From positions 1-64,000 of the forward strand of contig JALSTB010000018.1 in assembly GCA_026983955.1 (NCBI GenBank): DNA of 64,000 nucleotides, given 5' to 3'. Shown in pieces: positions 41,862-50,446 of this stretch; within the stretch, counting starts at the first letter, position 1; each line of letters begins with the position of its first letter. The position numbers and the translations under genes are program-made. The notes under the pieces are model-generated. The model did not search any database. It had not been told where the DNA came from and saw only the letters and a program-made list of their open reading frames with translations. Source of the DNA: Melioribacteraceae bacterium (GTDB lineage Bacteria; Bacteroidota; Ignavibacteria; Ignavibacteriales; Melioribacteraceae).

Positions 41862-43379
41862 TTAGTTGACCGAACCGGTCAGCATTTCCGCCAACCTGTT
41901 TTTTTCTACAGGAAAATTAAGAAATTTGTCTATTCCGAACTTGAAATATTTTTCCCGGACCGAGTCGTCCAAATTTTCGGAAAATATAAGCAGAGGAATG
42001 TGTTTGAATGAATCTTTCCCTTTAATTGTTTCAACGAATTGCGCTCCGGTCATAAGCGGCAGATGATGATTCAAAATTATGAGTGTCGGAATTTTATTTT
42101 TCATCAGCGTCATCGCTTCATAACCGTTTTCTACAAATTCGATTTCAAAACCCGGAAGGGTTTCGGTAATAGTATCTTCAAACGTTCCGGATGGAGTTCC
42201 ACCCGTAATTACAAGAACGAGATTGTTTGCTTCCGGAAGGGTGAAATGAAATTCACTACCCTCATTTTTCTTGGAGTAAAACCAAATTGTTCCATTATGT
42301 TTTTCAATAATTTCTTTCACCAAAGCCAATCCCAAACCCGTTCCTTTTTCGCCGGTTGTTCCAGATTGCGAAAATTTTTCTTCGATTTTAAATATTTTAT
42401 GTTGATGTTTTTCTTCTATACCGACGCCTTCGTCTTTAATAATCACTTCTATCATCTTCTCTTTAAATCTGTTTGCTTTCACAATGATTTTTTTACCGGG
42501 ATGTGAAAACTTAATTGCATTGCTGAGCAAATTCGTTACAGCTTGGTTAATGAGCCGGTCGTCTGCATTAACGTAAAGTCCGTCTTCCGAATTAACAATA
42601 ATTTCGATGTCTTTTCGAATTGCAGCACCTGTTAAAACGGAAACACAGTTGTTTATTACGGATTTGATATCCAAACGGCGCGGTTCAATTTTCATTTTGC
42701 CTGATTGCAAGCGCGACCAATCGAGCAAGTAATTTACAAGCTGCAGTTGGGTTTGCGAGGCGTCGTTTATATATTCGAGGTATTCGCGTCTTTCCGCTTC
42801 GGGCAAATCGTTTTCGTTAAGTAAAATTTCGGAGAATCCGAGTAAACTTGTAAAAGGTGCGCGCAAGTCGTGCGAAACAATTGAAATCAATTTGTCTTTT
42901 GCATCACCCAGCTCTTTAATTTTATTTACTGCATCGAGCAGTTCATTTTCCCTATACTTGTACTCGGTTACATCATTAACCAAGCCGATTATGTATTCAA
43001 TTTGCTTAACTTGGTTACGAACAATTTTGATGGAATCCCTAACCCAAATTACATTTCCGTCTTTTTTTTCAATTCTGTATTCCGCCGTAAATTCGTTCAA
43101 TTCAAAATTCCGGGAAGCATTGAGCAATTTATCTTTCACTTTCCTCAAATCGGCACTGTGGATTAATCCGAAATATCTGCCGTTAAGTTCCTCAATTTCC
43201 CGGCGGGAGTATCCGGTAACGGTTTCAACCGAATCGGAAAACATAAACTCATTATTTTTACCGATATAAAAGAAAAGCCGGTCGGAACTGTTTAATGCCG
43301 TAATAAAAATCTCGTTCAAATCTTCTTGGGTTAATCCGTTTATAACGGTTTTTATTTCTTTATGTTTTCCGTTTTCCAT
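41862..43379 (-). CDS. PAS sensor histidine kinase with degenerate receiver domain
   Basis: 505 residues. PAS domain (about 20-145), HisKA with the phospho-His in IVSHDLRAPFTSLLGF, HATPase with NLLSNAIKFSHPG, DEGVGI and GTGLGLAL. The C-terminal segment (about 385-500) has the receiver fold, but the phosphoacceptor Asp is Asn437 (LIILNHHLPLMTG), the acidic pair is absent (LVLVITGG) and the KP pair reads FLNFPV. It cannot be phosphorylated in the usual way and may act as a docking or inhibitory pseudo-receiver. No signal peptide or membrane helix; it is a soluble kinase. Confidence 0.9.
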   Translation of the reverse strand: MENGKHKEIKTVINGLTQEDLNEIFITALNSSDRLFFYIGKNNEFMFSDSVETVTGYSRREIEELNGRYFGLIHSADLRKVKDKLLNASRNFELNEFTAEYRIEKKDGNVIWVRDSIKIVRNQVKQIEYIIGLVNDVTEYKYRENELLDAVNKIKELGDAKDKLISIVSHDLRAPFTSLLGFSEILLNENDLPEAERREYLEYINDASQTQLQLVNYLLDWSRLQSGKMKIEPRRLDIKSVINNCVSVLTGAAIRKDIEIIVNSEDGLYVNADDRLINQAVTNLLSNAIKFSHPGKKIIVKANRFKEKMIEVIIKDEGVGIEEKHQHKIFKIEEKFSQSGTTGEKGTGLGLALVKEIIEKHNGTIWFYSKKNEGSEFHFTLPEANNLVLVITGGTPSGTFEDTITETLPGFEIEFVENGYEAMTLMKNKIPTLIILNHHLPLMTGAQFVETIKGKDSFKHIPLLIFSENLDDSVREKYFKFGIDKFLNFPVEKNRLAEMLTGSVN

Positions 43380-43452
43380 AAAAAATTAATTTTCATTATT
43401 AACTATTTAACAAATATACTAATCGGTACAAACAAAATAACCAAAAATTTTT

Positions 43453-44820
43453 TTAATCTTCATCGAGTGGTTTTGTAGGAATATTTAGTTCTTCCATTTT
43501 TCTGTATAACGACGACAAACCGATTCCCAAAACCTTGGCGGCTTTTTCTTTATCGTAATTGTATTTTTTAACAATCGAGTGAATATGTTCACGTTCAAAT
43601 ATTTTAACTGCTTCTTTTAATTGTTCGGGATAATTCGTTTCCGTTTTCTCCGAATTAACATAGTCGGCTAAATCTTTTGGGGTTATAAAATCGCCTCGGG
43701 CAAAAATAACCGCACGTTCGATAATGTTTTCCAGTTCCCTTACCCCGCCGCGCCAATCGTGCGCCATTAAAATTTTCATTGCTTCGTTGTCCATTCGAAG
43801 CAAAGGTTTTCCCATCTGGTTGCAATATTTCTCAATAAAGTGATTTACAAGGAGCGGGATATCGTCCTTGCGTTCATTAAGCGAGGGAAGTCGTATTTCA
43901 ACAACGTTTAGTCTGTAAAACAAATCTTCGCGGAATTCACCGGATTTGGTTTTTTCGTACAAATCCTGGTTGGTTGCGGCAATAATTCGAACATCGGTTT
44001 TAACGGGTACTGTTCCACCCACGGGTAAAAATTGTTTGTCTTCAATTGCCCGTAGCAATTTCACTTGGAGGTTAAGCGGCAAGTCGCCTATTTCATCGAG
44101 GAAGAGCGTTCCGCCGTCGGCAACTTTGAACAAGCCGTCTTTATTTTCCGTCGCACCGGTAAATGCACCTTTTTTATGTCCGAATAGTTCGCTTTCAATC
44201 AAATTTTCGGAAATGGCTCCGCAGTTAATGGGCAGGAAAATTTTATTTTTTCTCGGACTGTTGTAATGAATTGCCTTTGCCACAAGTTCTTTTCCGGTTC
44301 CGCTTTTTCCGAAAATCAGAACATTGCTTGTTGTGGGTGCAACTTGTTTAATCAATTCAAAAACCCTTTGCATCGGTTCGCTTTTACCGATGATGTTTTC
44401 GAAGCCCACGGGCGCAGAAATCCTTTGGCGGAGGGCTTTGTTTTCGAGCACGGCTTTTTTATAATTCAGTAATCTTTTAATTCTAATTATCAAGTCATCA
44501 AATTCTATTGGTTTAATGAAGTAATCCACCGCTCCTTTCCGCAATGCGTCTATTGCACTATCGATGGAGGCATAAGCCGTCATAATTATGAAAAAGCTTT
44601 CGGGTGAATATTGGTTGGTTTTGTCGAGCAATTGAATCCCATCCCATTTGGGCATTTTAATATCGGAGATTATAACGTCGTAATCTTCCGTTTTGATTTT
44701 TTCCAAAGCTTCCTCTCCGTCTGAGGCGGTATCCGTATTAAAACCTTCTTCATTGAGTACGAAGCTTATTGAATCACGAATTGCTTTTTCATCATCGACG
44801 ACTAAAATTTTAGCGCTCAT
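43453..44820 (-). CDS. NtrC-family sigma-54 dependent response regulator
   Basis: 455 residues. Receiver (1-120) with D53 in ISDIKMPKWDG; AAA+ domain (about 140-375) with Walker A GKSGTGKE, the sigma-54-contacting loop GAFTGA and Walker B GGTLFLDEIGDL; C-terminal Fis-type HTH (EKAAKVLGIGLSSLYRKM). It would activate sigma-54 promoters after phosphorylation by the kinase encoded 2 bases upstream. I searched the spacers for a GG-N10-GC promoter and found none that fits. Confidence 0.94.
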   Translation of the reverse strand: MSAKILVVDDEKAIRDSISFVLNEEGFNTDTASDGEEALEKIKTEDYDVIISDIKMPKWDGIQLLDKTNQYSPESFFIIMTAYASIDSAIDALRKGAVDYFIKPIEFDDLIIRIKRLLNYKKAVLENKALRQRISAPVGFENIIGKSEPMQRVFELIKQVAPTTSNVLIFGKSGTGKELVAKAIHYNSPRKNKIFLPINCGAISENLIESELFGHKKGAFTGATENKDGLFKVADGGTLFLDEIGDLPLNLQVKLLRAIEDKQFLPVGGTVPVKTDVRIIAATNQDLYEKTKSGEFREDLFYRLNVVEIRLPSLNERKDDIPLLVNHFIEKYCNQMGKPLLRMDNEAMKILMAHDWRGGVRELENIIERAVIFARGDFITPKDLADYVNSEKTETNYPEQLKEAVKIFEREHIHSIVKKYNYDKEKAAKVLGIGLSSLYRKMEELNIPTKPLDED

Positions 44821-44822
44821 TT

Positions 44823-46340
44823 TCAGTCCTTATTTTCTTTTCCGTTTGAATTGACAGGTAAAATTACCGAAAATTTGCTTCCTTTATTCAGAGTGCTCGA
44901 TACTTTTATATCGCCACCGATTTTTTTGACTATGTTGTAACTTATAGCCAAGCCCAATCCGGTACCTTTACCAACTTCCTTTGTGGTAAAAAACGGATCG
45001 AAAATTTTATTGATATTTTTACTGTCAATTCCACAGCCGTTATCAATTATGTCCACATAAATATTTTTTTCGTCGTGCGAAGAAATTACTTTTATTTTGC
45101 CCCGTCCTTCAATTGCATCGAGGGCATTGATAAGAATGTTGATAAAAACCTGCACCAATTGATCGGGCACAATTTTGACAAAAGGTGATTTTTCGTCTAA
45201 GTTGGTTTCGAACTGCACTTCTTTTACGCGCTTGTCGTATTTCACAATTCCGAGGGCTGTTTTAATTACATCGTTAATTTGCGTTACCTCTTCAACGTTG
45301 CTGGGCGGGCGCGAAAGATCTACGAGTTCCCTTACGATTTTTGAAATTCTGTCTATATTTTCTTTAATATTGGAAAGCTGCTCTTTAACGAACAAATCGT
45401 TTGAACGGCGTTGTAAAATTTGTACCAATGAAGATATGGAAGTAAGTGGATTTCCGATTTCGTGAGCCACGCCGGCAGCAAGTTGACCAATTACCGCCAA
45501 TTTTTCCGATTGATCGATTTGTTGTTGAAGTCTTTTTACTTCCGTTACGTCTTTAATAATAACGGTTCTCCCGTAATACTTGCCGGTTGTGCTTTCAAGT
45601 TTTGTAACATTAAGCTGAACGGGAATCGTGTCGCCCGATTTTGTTTTTCTTTCGGTTTCGTAATTTTCGAGTGCACCTTTTTTGCTAACTTCTTCCTTAA
45701 TAAAATTCAGTTCGTCTTTATGCTCATCATCCGGTGGAATAAGATATGAAGATGGTTTCCCGATTATCTCTTGTTGGGTATAACCGAAAATTTTTTCCGC
45801 CCCTTTGTTCCATGCAACTATTTTTTCATCGCCGTCAATTACCATTATAGCGGCATCGGAGGCTTGCAAAATGTTTTGAAGGTATTGTTGACTCTTTTCC
45901 AGTTGAGCCGTAAGGTTTTCCAAATTTACGGTAAGTTCCTTTGTTTTCTTTTCCTGATAAAACATACTGAACCGTGCAAAAACCATTTCAATCAATTCAT
46001 CGAGGAACCCGATTACAACAAGCGGATCGAATTTTTCTTCGCTGTTTTTATTCAGATGATTTATTACCGCATTTCGTCCAAGATTAAAAATTTGACTGAT
46101 TTCAAGCAGGTTCAGTTTGGCTTTTGAAAACAATTCGTACGAATTTTCGAGAAATTCATCGAGCCGCCCGTTTCCTTTCGTTGCAACAAGCTTGGAGAAA
46201 AGCTCTATGCAATCCATACCGAACCGTTTGATTTCCCCGTCGCTCACATTTCCCTTAAAAATGCTTACGGCTTTGTCGAACCATTCCGCTAGAATCGATT
46301 CCTTGTATTTATCAAACAAATCCGATATAATTTTTTTCAT
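44823..46340 (-). CDS. PAS sensor histidine kinase (NtrB-like partner)
   Basis: 505 residues, no membrane segment. The N-terminal helical domain (about 1-135, LFDKYKESILAEWFDKAVSI) resembles the RsbRD-type N-terminal domain, a globin-like sensing fold. PAS domain (about 150-275), HisKA with GVAHEIGNPLTSISSLV, and a HATPase ending GTGLGLAISYNIVKKIGGDI. It overlaps the upstream flavoprotein gene by 4 bases and precedes the response regulator by 2. It should phosphorylate the latter. The signal is unknown. Confidence 0.92.
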   Translation of the reverse strand: MKKIISDLFDKYKESILAEWFDKAVSIFKGNVSDGEIKRFGMDCIELFSKLVATKGNGRLDEFLENSYELFSKAKLNLLEISQIFNLGRNAVINHLNKNSEEKFDPLVVIGFLDELIEMVFARFSMFYQEKKTKELTVNLENLTAQLEKSQQYLQNILQASDAAIMVIDGDEKIVAWNKGAEKIFGYTQQEIIGKPSSYLIPPDDEHKDELNFIKEEVSKKGALENYETERKTKSGDTIPVQLNVTKLESTTGKYYGRTVIIKDVTEVKRLQQQIDQSEKLAVIGQLAAGVAHEIGNPLTSISSLVQILQRRSNDLFVKEQLSNIKENIDRISKIVRELVDLSRPPSNVEEVTQINDVIKTALGIVKYDKRVKEVQFETNLDEKSPFVKIVPDQLVQVFINILINALDAIEGRGKIKVISSHDEKNIYVDIIDNGCGIDSKNINKIFDPFFTTKEVGKGTGLGLAISYNIVKKIGGDIKVSSTLNKGSKFSVILPVNSNGKENKD

Positions 46341-47509
46341 TTTGTAAAAAACACTTTTGCAACGTCAATTAACAATTTCGGTTTATTTACCAATGCAGTT
46401 TTGAAAATGTTTCCCAATGTGCGTTTTTCTTCGGGAAGTTTTAATGCGGCATGAGCAATACCGTTAAATTGTTCGTCGGTAAAATTGTAAATTCCGTTTT
46501 TTATTCTGTTGAATATAAGGTGCCGTTTCCCCAGCCGGTCGTTCCATCTTTTTTCATATTCAAAAACATATTCAGGTTTATTCATTAAAACCGATTCTGC
46601 AGCAACGGTACCGGCAATACTTCCGCCAATCATTCCGCTGGCAATTCCGCCGCCCGAAAGGGGATTTACTTGACGTGCTGCATCACCGGCAAGCATTATA
46701 CCGGGAGCAACAATTTTATCCAAAGTAGGAACGCAAGGCACCCCGCCGGCTATACGGGTTAAGACCGAAGCGCCGGGATAGTTTTTTTTCATAAAATTAT
46801 TCAAGTAAGTCAAAGCACTTTTTTTTCTGTTCATGTCCCCTCCAACTCCCAAACCTATATTAGCCGTTTTGGAATCTTTGGGAAATATCCAAAAATAGCC
46901 TTGTGGTGCGTATTCTTCGCCGAAGTAGAAATAGCAAGTATCGGGTTTAACCGAAATATTTGACGCCGTAATTTGAACGGCGCTTTCCATATCCCGGAAA
47001 TCGATATGTGTTTTTAATCCCGCCCATCTTCCCACACGGGATTCGACACCGTCTGCCGCAATAACAATTTTCGATTTTATTTCTTTCTGTTCCCCGTCGT
47101 ATTCAAACTTAACTCCGTTAACTTTGTTGCCGTCAAAGAGAAGTCCGTTTACATAAGCGCGGGTAAGAATTTCTGCACCGGCAGCTGCAGCGGTTTTTGC
47201 AAGTTCGTAATCAAAGATGCGTCTTTCCAGAATGTAGCCTTCCTCTTCAAGCGGAACAATCACTTCGCTTCCGTCCGGCGCAATAAACGAAAACTTATTT
47301 ATTACGGTTGCAATGAATTTGGGGTCGGATGGAATAAACTCTTCAATACCGGCTTTGCTAACGGCTTCTCCGCAACGGACGGGATATCCGACGTCGCGGT
47401 CTTTTTCCAAAACCAGAACCGAAACGCCTTTTTCAGCAGCAAACCTTGCCGCCATCGAACCAGCCGGACCTGCACCAACAACCACAATATCATATTCACT
47501 TTTCATCAT
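46337..47509 (-). CDS. geranylgeranyl-reductase family FAD protein
   Basis: 390 residues from the ATG at 47509; the frame is open 33 bases further. Rossmann motif VVVGAGPAGSMAARFAAEKG, the family signature YPVRCGEAVSKAGIEEF, PQGYFWIFPK and the second FAD motif IMLAGDAARQVNPLSGGGI. The family reduces prenyl double bonds of lipids, quinones or chlorophyll side chains. A bacterial-type ferredoxin gene overlaps it by 14 bases and would give it electrons, as in archaeal geranylgeranyl reductases. The substrate cannot be told from the sequence; a menaquinone tail is a fair guess. Confidence 0.87.
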   Translation of the reverse strand: MMKSEYDIVVVGAGPAGSMAARFAAEKGVSVLVLEKDRDVGYPVRCGEAVSKAGIEEFIPSDPKFIATVINKFSFIAPDGSEVIVPLEEEGYILERRIFDYELAKTAAAAGAEILTRAYVNGLLFDGNKVNGVKFEYDGEQKEIKSKIVIAADGVESRVGRWAGLKTHIDFRDMESAVQITASNISVKPDTCYFYFGEEYAPQGYFWIFPKDSKTANIGLGVGGDMNRKKSALTYLNNFMKKNYPGASVLTRIAGGVPCVPTLDKIVAPGIMLAGDAARQVNPLSGGGIASGMIGGSIAGTVAAESVLMNKPEYVFEYEKRWNDRLGKRHLIFNRIKNGIYNFTDEQFNGIAHAALKLPEEKRTLGNIFKTALVNKPKLLIDVAKVFFTK

Positions 47510-47699
47510 TCTTTTTCCCTGCTCCGTTTCTGTTAAACACAAGCACTTCGATGGGGCAAGACCAAACGCATTTGGCGCAATTCGTACAGGTTTCTTCTAT
47601 TATTGTTATTTCGGCTTCTTTCAGTTCTATTGCATCCACCGGACAAACACCAACACAACAGCCGCAAAAATCGCATTTATCCGGAAGAATTTCTATCAT
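47496..47699 (-). CDS. 2[4Fe-4S] ferredoxin
   Basis: 67 residues from the ATG at 47699; TTG at 47705 has better ribosome-site spacing (GAAAGGA) and would add two residues. Two clusters: C9-x2-C12-x2-C15-x3-C19-P and the second CTNCAKCVWSCP. The gene is first of the unit ferredoxin-GGR-kinase-regulator and overlaps the reductase gene. It is the probable electron donor to that flavoprotein. Confidence 0.9.
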   Translation of the reverse strand: MIEILPDKCDFCGCCVGVCPVDAIELKEAEITIIEETCTNCAKCVWSCPIEVLVFNRNGAGKKNDEK

Positions 47700-47848
47700 C
47701 AACAAAACAAAATCCTTTCTTAAATATGAGAAAACAAAGATAGTGAAAGGGCACGTTAATTTAAAGAATTAAACGCTTGCAACACAACAATTCCCTGCAA
47801 AATCCGGTATCCTTATAAAATCTTAAGAATTCGGGTAATTAACCGATA

Positions 47849-49495
47849 ATGAAAATGAGAAATGTTCTCACAAACGGGATAACTGTGGAAATAGTAAAAA
47901 ACAAATACGAAAAATCCGGTAAAAAAACCGACCCGGGCAACAGTAATATTTTTTATTCGATATTTCAATCGAACGGAAGCGGAATTTGCGTAATAAATGA
48001 AGAAGGATTTATCGTCCGTTTGAATGAAGCTTTTGCAAAAATGCTCGGTTATACCATTGAAGAATTAACCGGCGAAACAATTGAAATTCTTTTCCCCGTT
48101 GACGAATTATATTCTACCGTTTACCTGCCCGTGCAAAATGTAACGCAAGAACAAATTTCAAAAAAAGAATTAAAACTGAAACGGAAAAACGGCACTTACA
48201 TTTATGTTTTTGCCACCGATATAATTGTAACCGATGAAAAGGGAAACAAAAACAGGGTAATTACTGCGGTTGATATTTCCGACAGAATGCAGAGTGAATT
48301 AATCCGGTCGGTTTTGCTAAAAATTTCGAGTGAGGCAACCGTTGCAGAATCGCCCGCAGAAATTTACGATTCCGTTCAGAGTGCAATCAGTCAATTAATT
48401 CCCATCGATAATATTTCGATTTACGAAATAAAAAAAATTAACGGTGAGAAAGTTTTAAATAATGTTTTCTTGCGGTCAAAAATTAGAAACAATCAAACCG
48501 ACTATTATTTATCTTCCCTTGTCAGTGAAAAAAAGAAAAGTTTACTCTACACCAAGAAGGAAATAAAAAATATTGTTTCCTTCAAAAAAATTAAAGGAGA
48601 GAAATTTCCCGAGGCGTTTATCGGTATACCGTTAAAAAGCAAGGAAAAAGTAATCGGGGTGCTTTCGGTTCAAAGTTTTGAAAAGGATTCGCCTTTTTCG
48701 GAAAAAGAGAAAAAAACATTGGAATTAATAGCCGGTCAAGTTTCCAGAGTAATCGAACGGAAAAATTATGAAGAAGAATTAAAGGCGGCAAAAGAAAGGG
48801 CGGAAGAACTGAGCAATATGAAATCCGAATTCCTTTCACAAATTTCGCATGAGGTGCGCACACCGCTAAGCGCAATTCTAAGTTTCTCCTCCCTCCTGGA
48901 AAGTGAGTTGGGAAACAACGTTTCGGATGAACTGCGCGAAAGTTTCGATGTAATCAAAAGAAGCAGCGAAAGATTAAGGAGAACAATAGAATTAATGTTG
49001 AACGCTTCACAAATTAAAAACAAAAAATACGATTTGAATTTCACCGAAGCCGATTTGGTTAACGATATAATAAAACCCGTATTAGATGCACATAAAGATC
49101 AACTTGAAAATAATAATCTGGCATTGGAATTTAATAACCAACTGGGCAATTGCGAAATTGTTTGCGATGTTAAAACCTTAACCGAACTATTTTCCAACAT
49201 TATAGACAATGCAATAAAATATACGAAAGACGGGCAGATTCAAATTTGGATTTTCAAGAACACAACCGGCAACATTCAAGTTGATATTAACGATACGGGC
49301 ATCGGAATTTCCGATAAATACCTTCCGCACATTTACGATATATTCTCCCAGGAAGAAAGCGGTTATACAAGAAGTTATGACGGGGTTGGACTCGGCTTAA
49401 CCTTGGTTAAGGAATATGCCGGGATAAACAACATTGAGCTGAATGTGAAAAGCAAAAAAAACAAAGGCACCACTTTTTCATTAATATTCAAATAA
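47849..49495 (+). CDS. PAS-GAF sensor histidine kinase
   Basis: 548 residues; Met at 47849 or 47855. PAS domain (about 30-150, GSGICVINEEGFIVRLNEAFAKMLGY), GAF domain (about 155-310, FIGIPLKSKEKVIGVLSVQSF), HisKA with SQISHEVRTPLSAILSF, HATPase with NIIDNAIKYTKDG and GVGLGLTLVKEYA. No membrane helix. No response regulator adjoins it on this strand; it is divergent from the ferredoxin operon, which contains one. Confidence 0.9.
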   Translation: MKMRNVLTNGITVEIVKNKYEKSGKKTDPGNSNIFYSIFQSNGSGICVINEEGFIVRLNEAFAKMLGYTIEELTGETIEILFPVDELYSTVYLPVQNVTQEQISKKELKLKRKNGTYIYVFATDIIVTDEKGNKNRVITAVDISDRMQSELIRSVLLKISSEATVAESPAEIYDSVQSAISQLIPIDNISIYEIKKINGEKVLNNVFLRSKIRNNQTDYYLSSLVSEKKKSLLYTKKEIKNIVSFKKIKGEKFPEAFIGIPLKSKEKVIGVLSVQSFEKDSPFSEKEKKTLELIAGQVSRVIERKNYEEELKAAKERAEELSNMKSEFLSQISHEVRTPLSAILSFSSLLESELGNNVSDELRESFDVIKRSSERLRRTIELMLNASQIKNKKYDLNFTEADLVNDIIKPVLDAHKDQLENNNLALEFNNQLGNCEIVCDVKTLTELFSNIIDNAIKYTKDGQIQIWIFKNTTGNIQVDINDTGIGISDKYLPHIYDIFSQEESGYTRSYDGVGLGLTLVKEYAGINNIELNVKSKKNKGTTFSLIFK

Positions 49496-49526
49496 TAATA
49501 ATTTTATTGGTTAAAATTAATAGTTA

Positions 49527-49739
49527 TCAAACGGCTTTCCCGTGTTTTTTCATAATTTCCTCCCAAGTCTTCAAATCGAGTTGTTCCGATTCATCAATAA
49601 GCATAATGGGGATATCGTCTTCTATTCTGTATCTTCTTCTCGTTTCCCTATCGGTTGAAACAAGAAAATTCCCTTCCAAAACCAAATCGGCTTTAGTTTC
49701 GGGGCAACATAAAATATCCAAAAGCTCTTTACTAATCAT
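49527..49739 (-). CDS. Trm112 family protein
   Basis: 70 residues. MISKELLDILCCPETKADLVLEGNFLVS and RYRIEDDIPIMLIDESEQL match the Trm112/YcaR family, small proteins that activate methyltransferases. Only one cysteine pair (CC at 11-12) remains where zinc-binding members have four, so zinc binding is doubtful. No methyltransferase is adjacent. Confidence 0.85.
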   Translation of the reverse strand: MISKELLDILCCPETKADLVLEGNFLVSTDRETRRRYRIEDDIPIMLIDESEQLDLKTWEEIMKKHGKAV

Positions 49740-49835
49740 TTTTTTCTCCGAAAATAAACTTTGTGTGATCTGTGATAAATAATATAAAAATAAAATTACC
49801 TAATTTTCCATTACCGAAAAAGGGAATTACATTTT

Positions 49836-50420
49836 ATGGAAACCCAACGAATTTTCAATAACCTTCCGAAGCTTGAGACGGAAAGACTTCTGTTGAGAAA
49901 GCTTAGATACAAAGATGTGCAAGATATATACGACTACGCACAAGATGAAGAAGTAGCCCAATTTGTAATGTGGGACGCTCATCATTCGGAATTGGAAACA
50001 CTTGAATTCCTCAATGTTGTAATCGGTCTTTACAATAAAAATGAACCTGCGCCGTGGGGAATAGAATTAAAAGAGGCAAGGAGAATAATCGGTACAATCG
50101 GTTTTGTTACACTCGAATCGGAACACAACAAAGCGGAAGTCGGATACACGCTTTCAAAACGTTATTGGAATCAAGGATTAATGACCGAAGCATTAACCAA
50201 AATCATGGAATTCGGTTTCGAGAAGATGAGATTAAACAGAATTGAAGCACGTTGCATAGCTGAGAATTTACAATCGATTAAAGTCTTGCAAAAGGTGGGA
50301 ATGATTGAAGAAGGAACTTTACGGCAGTTTCTTTATATGAAAAAGAAATTTCGTGATATTAAAATTTTTTCAATATTAAAAAGCGATTATTTTTTCAGCA
50401 AAGAAAAAGAATCCGGTTAA
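49836..50420 (+). CDS. GNAT family N-acetyltransferase (RimJ/RimL-like)
   Basis: 194 residues. Opens TERLLLRKLRYKDVQDIYDYAQD, then GTIGFVTLESEHNKAEVGYTLSKRYWNQGLMTEAL (in part), the AcCoA-binding helix NRIEARCIAENLQSIKVLQKVGM and EGTLRQFLYMKKKFRDI. This is the RimJ/RimL branch, which acetylates N-terminal amino groups of ribosomal proteins or small amines. A hairpin terminator lies over its stop codon. Confidence 0.9.
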   Translation: METQRIFNNLPKLETERLLLRKLRYKDVQDIYDYAQDEEVAQFVMWDAHHSELETLEFLNVVIGLYNKNEPAPWGIELKEARRIIGTIGFVTLESEHNKAEVGYTLSKRYWNQGLMTEALTKIMEFGFEKMRLNRIEARCIAENLQSIKVLQKVGMIEEGTLRQFLYMKKKFRDIKIFSILKSDYFFSKEKESG

Positions 50421-50432
50421 TACCGGATTCTT
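50409..50432. terminator. terminator between convergent genes
   Basis: Perfect 9-bp stem AGAATCCGG / CCGGATTCT with loop TTAATA, overlapping the GNAT stop codon (50418-50420); TCTTCTTCC follows. It lies 15 bases from the convergent symporter stop, so it can act for both. Confidence 0.7.
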
Positions 50433-50446
50433 CTTCCAATATCAAA

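Noticed and set aside
43380-43452. Bacteroidota-type promoter (TAnnTTTG) upstream of the pseudo-receiver kinase.
   Set aside because: A TATATTTG is present on the minus strand, but no TTTG lies at the required distance upstream, so I did not annotate it.
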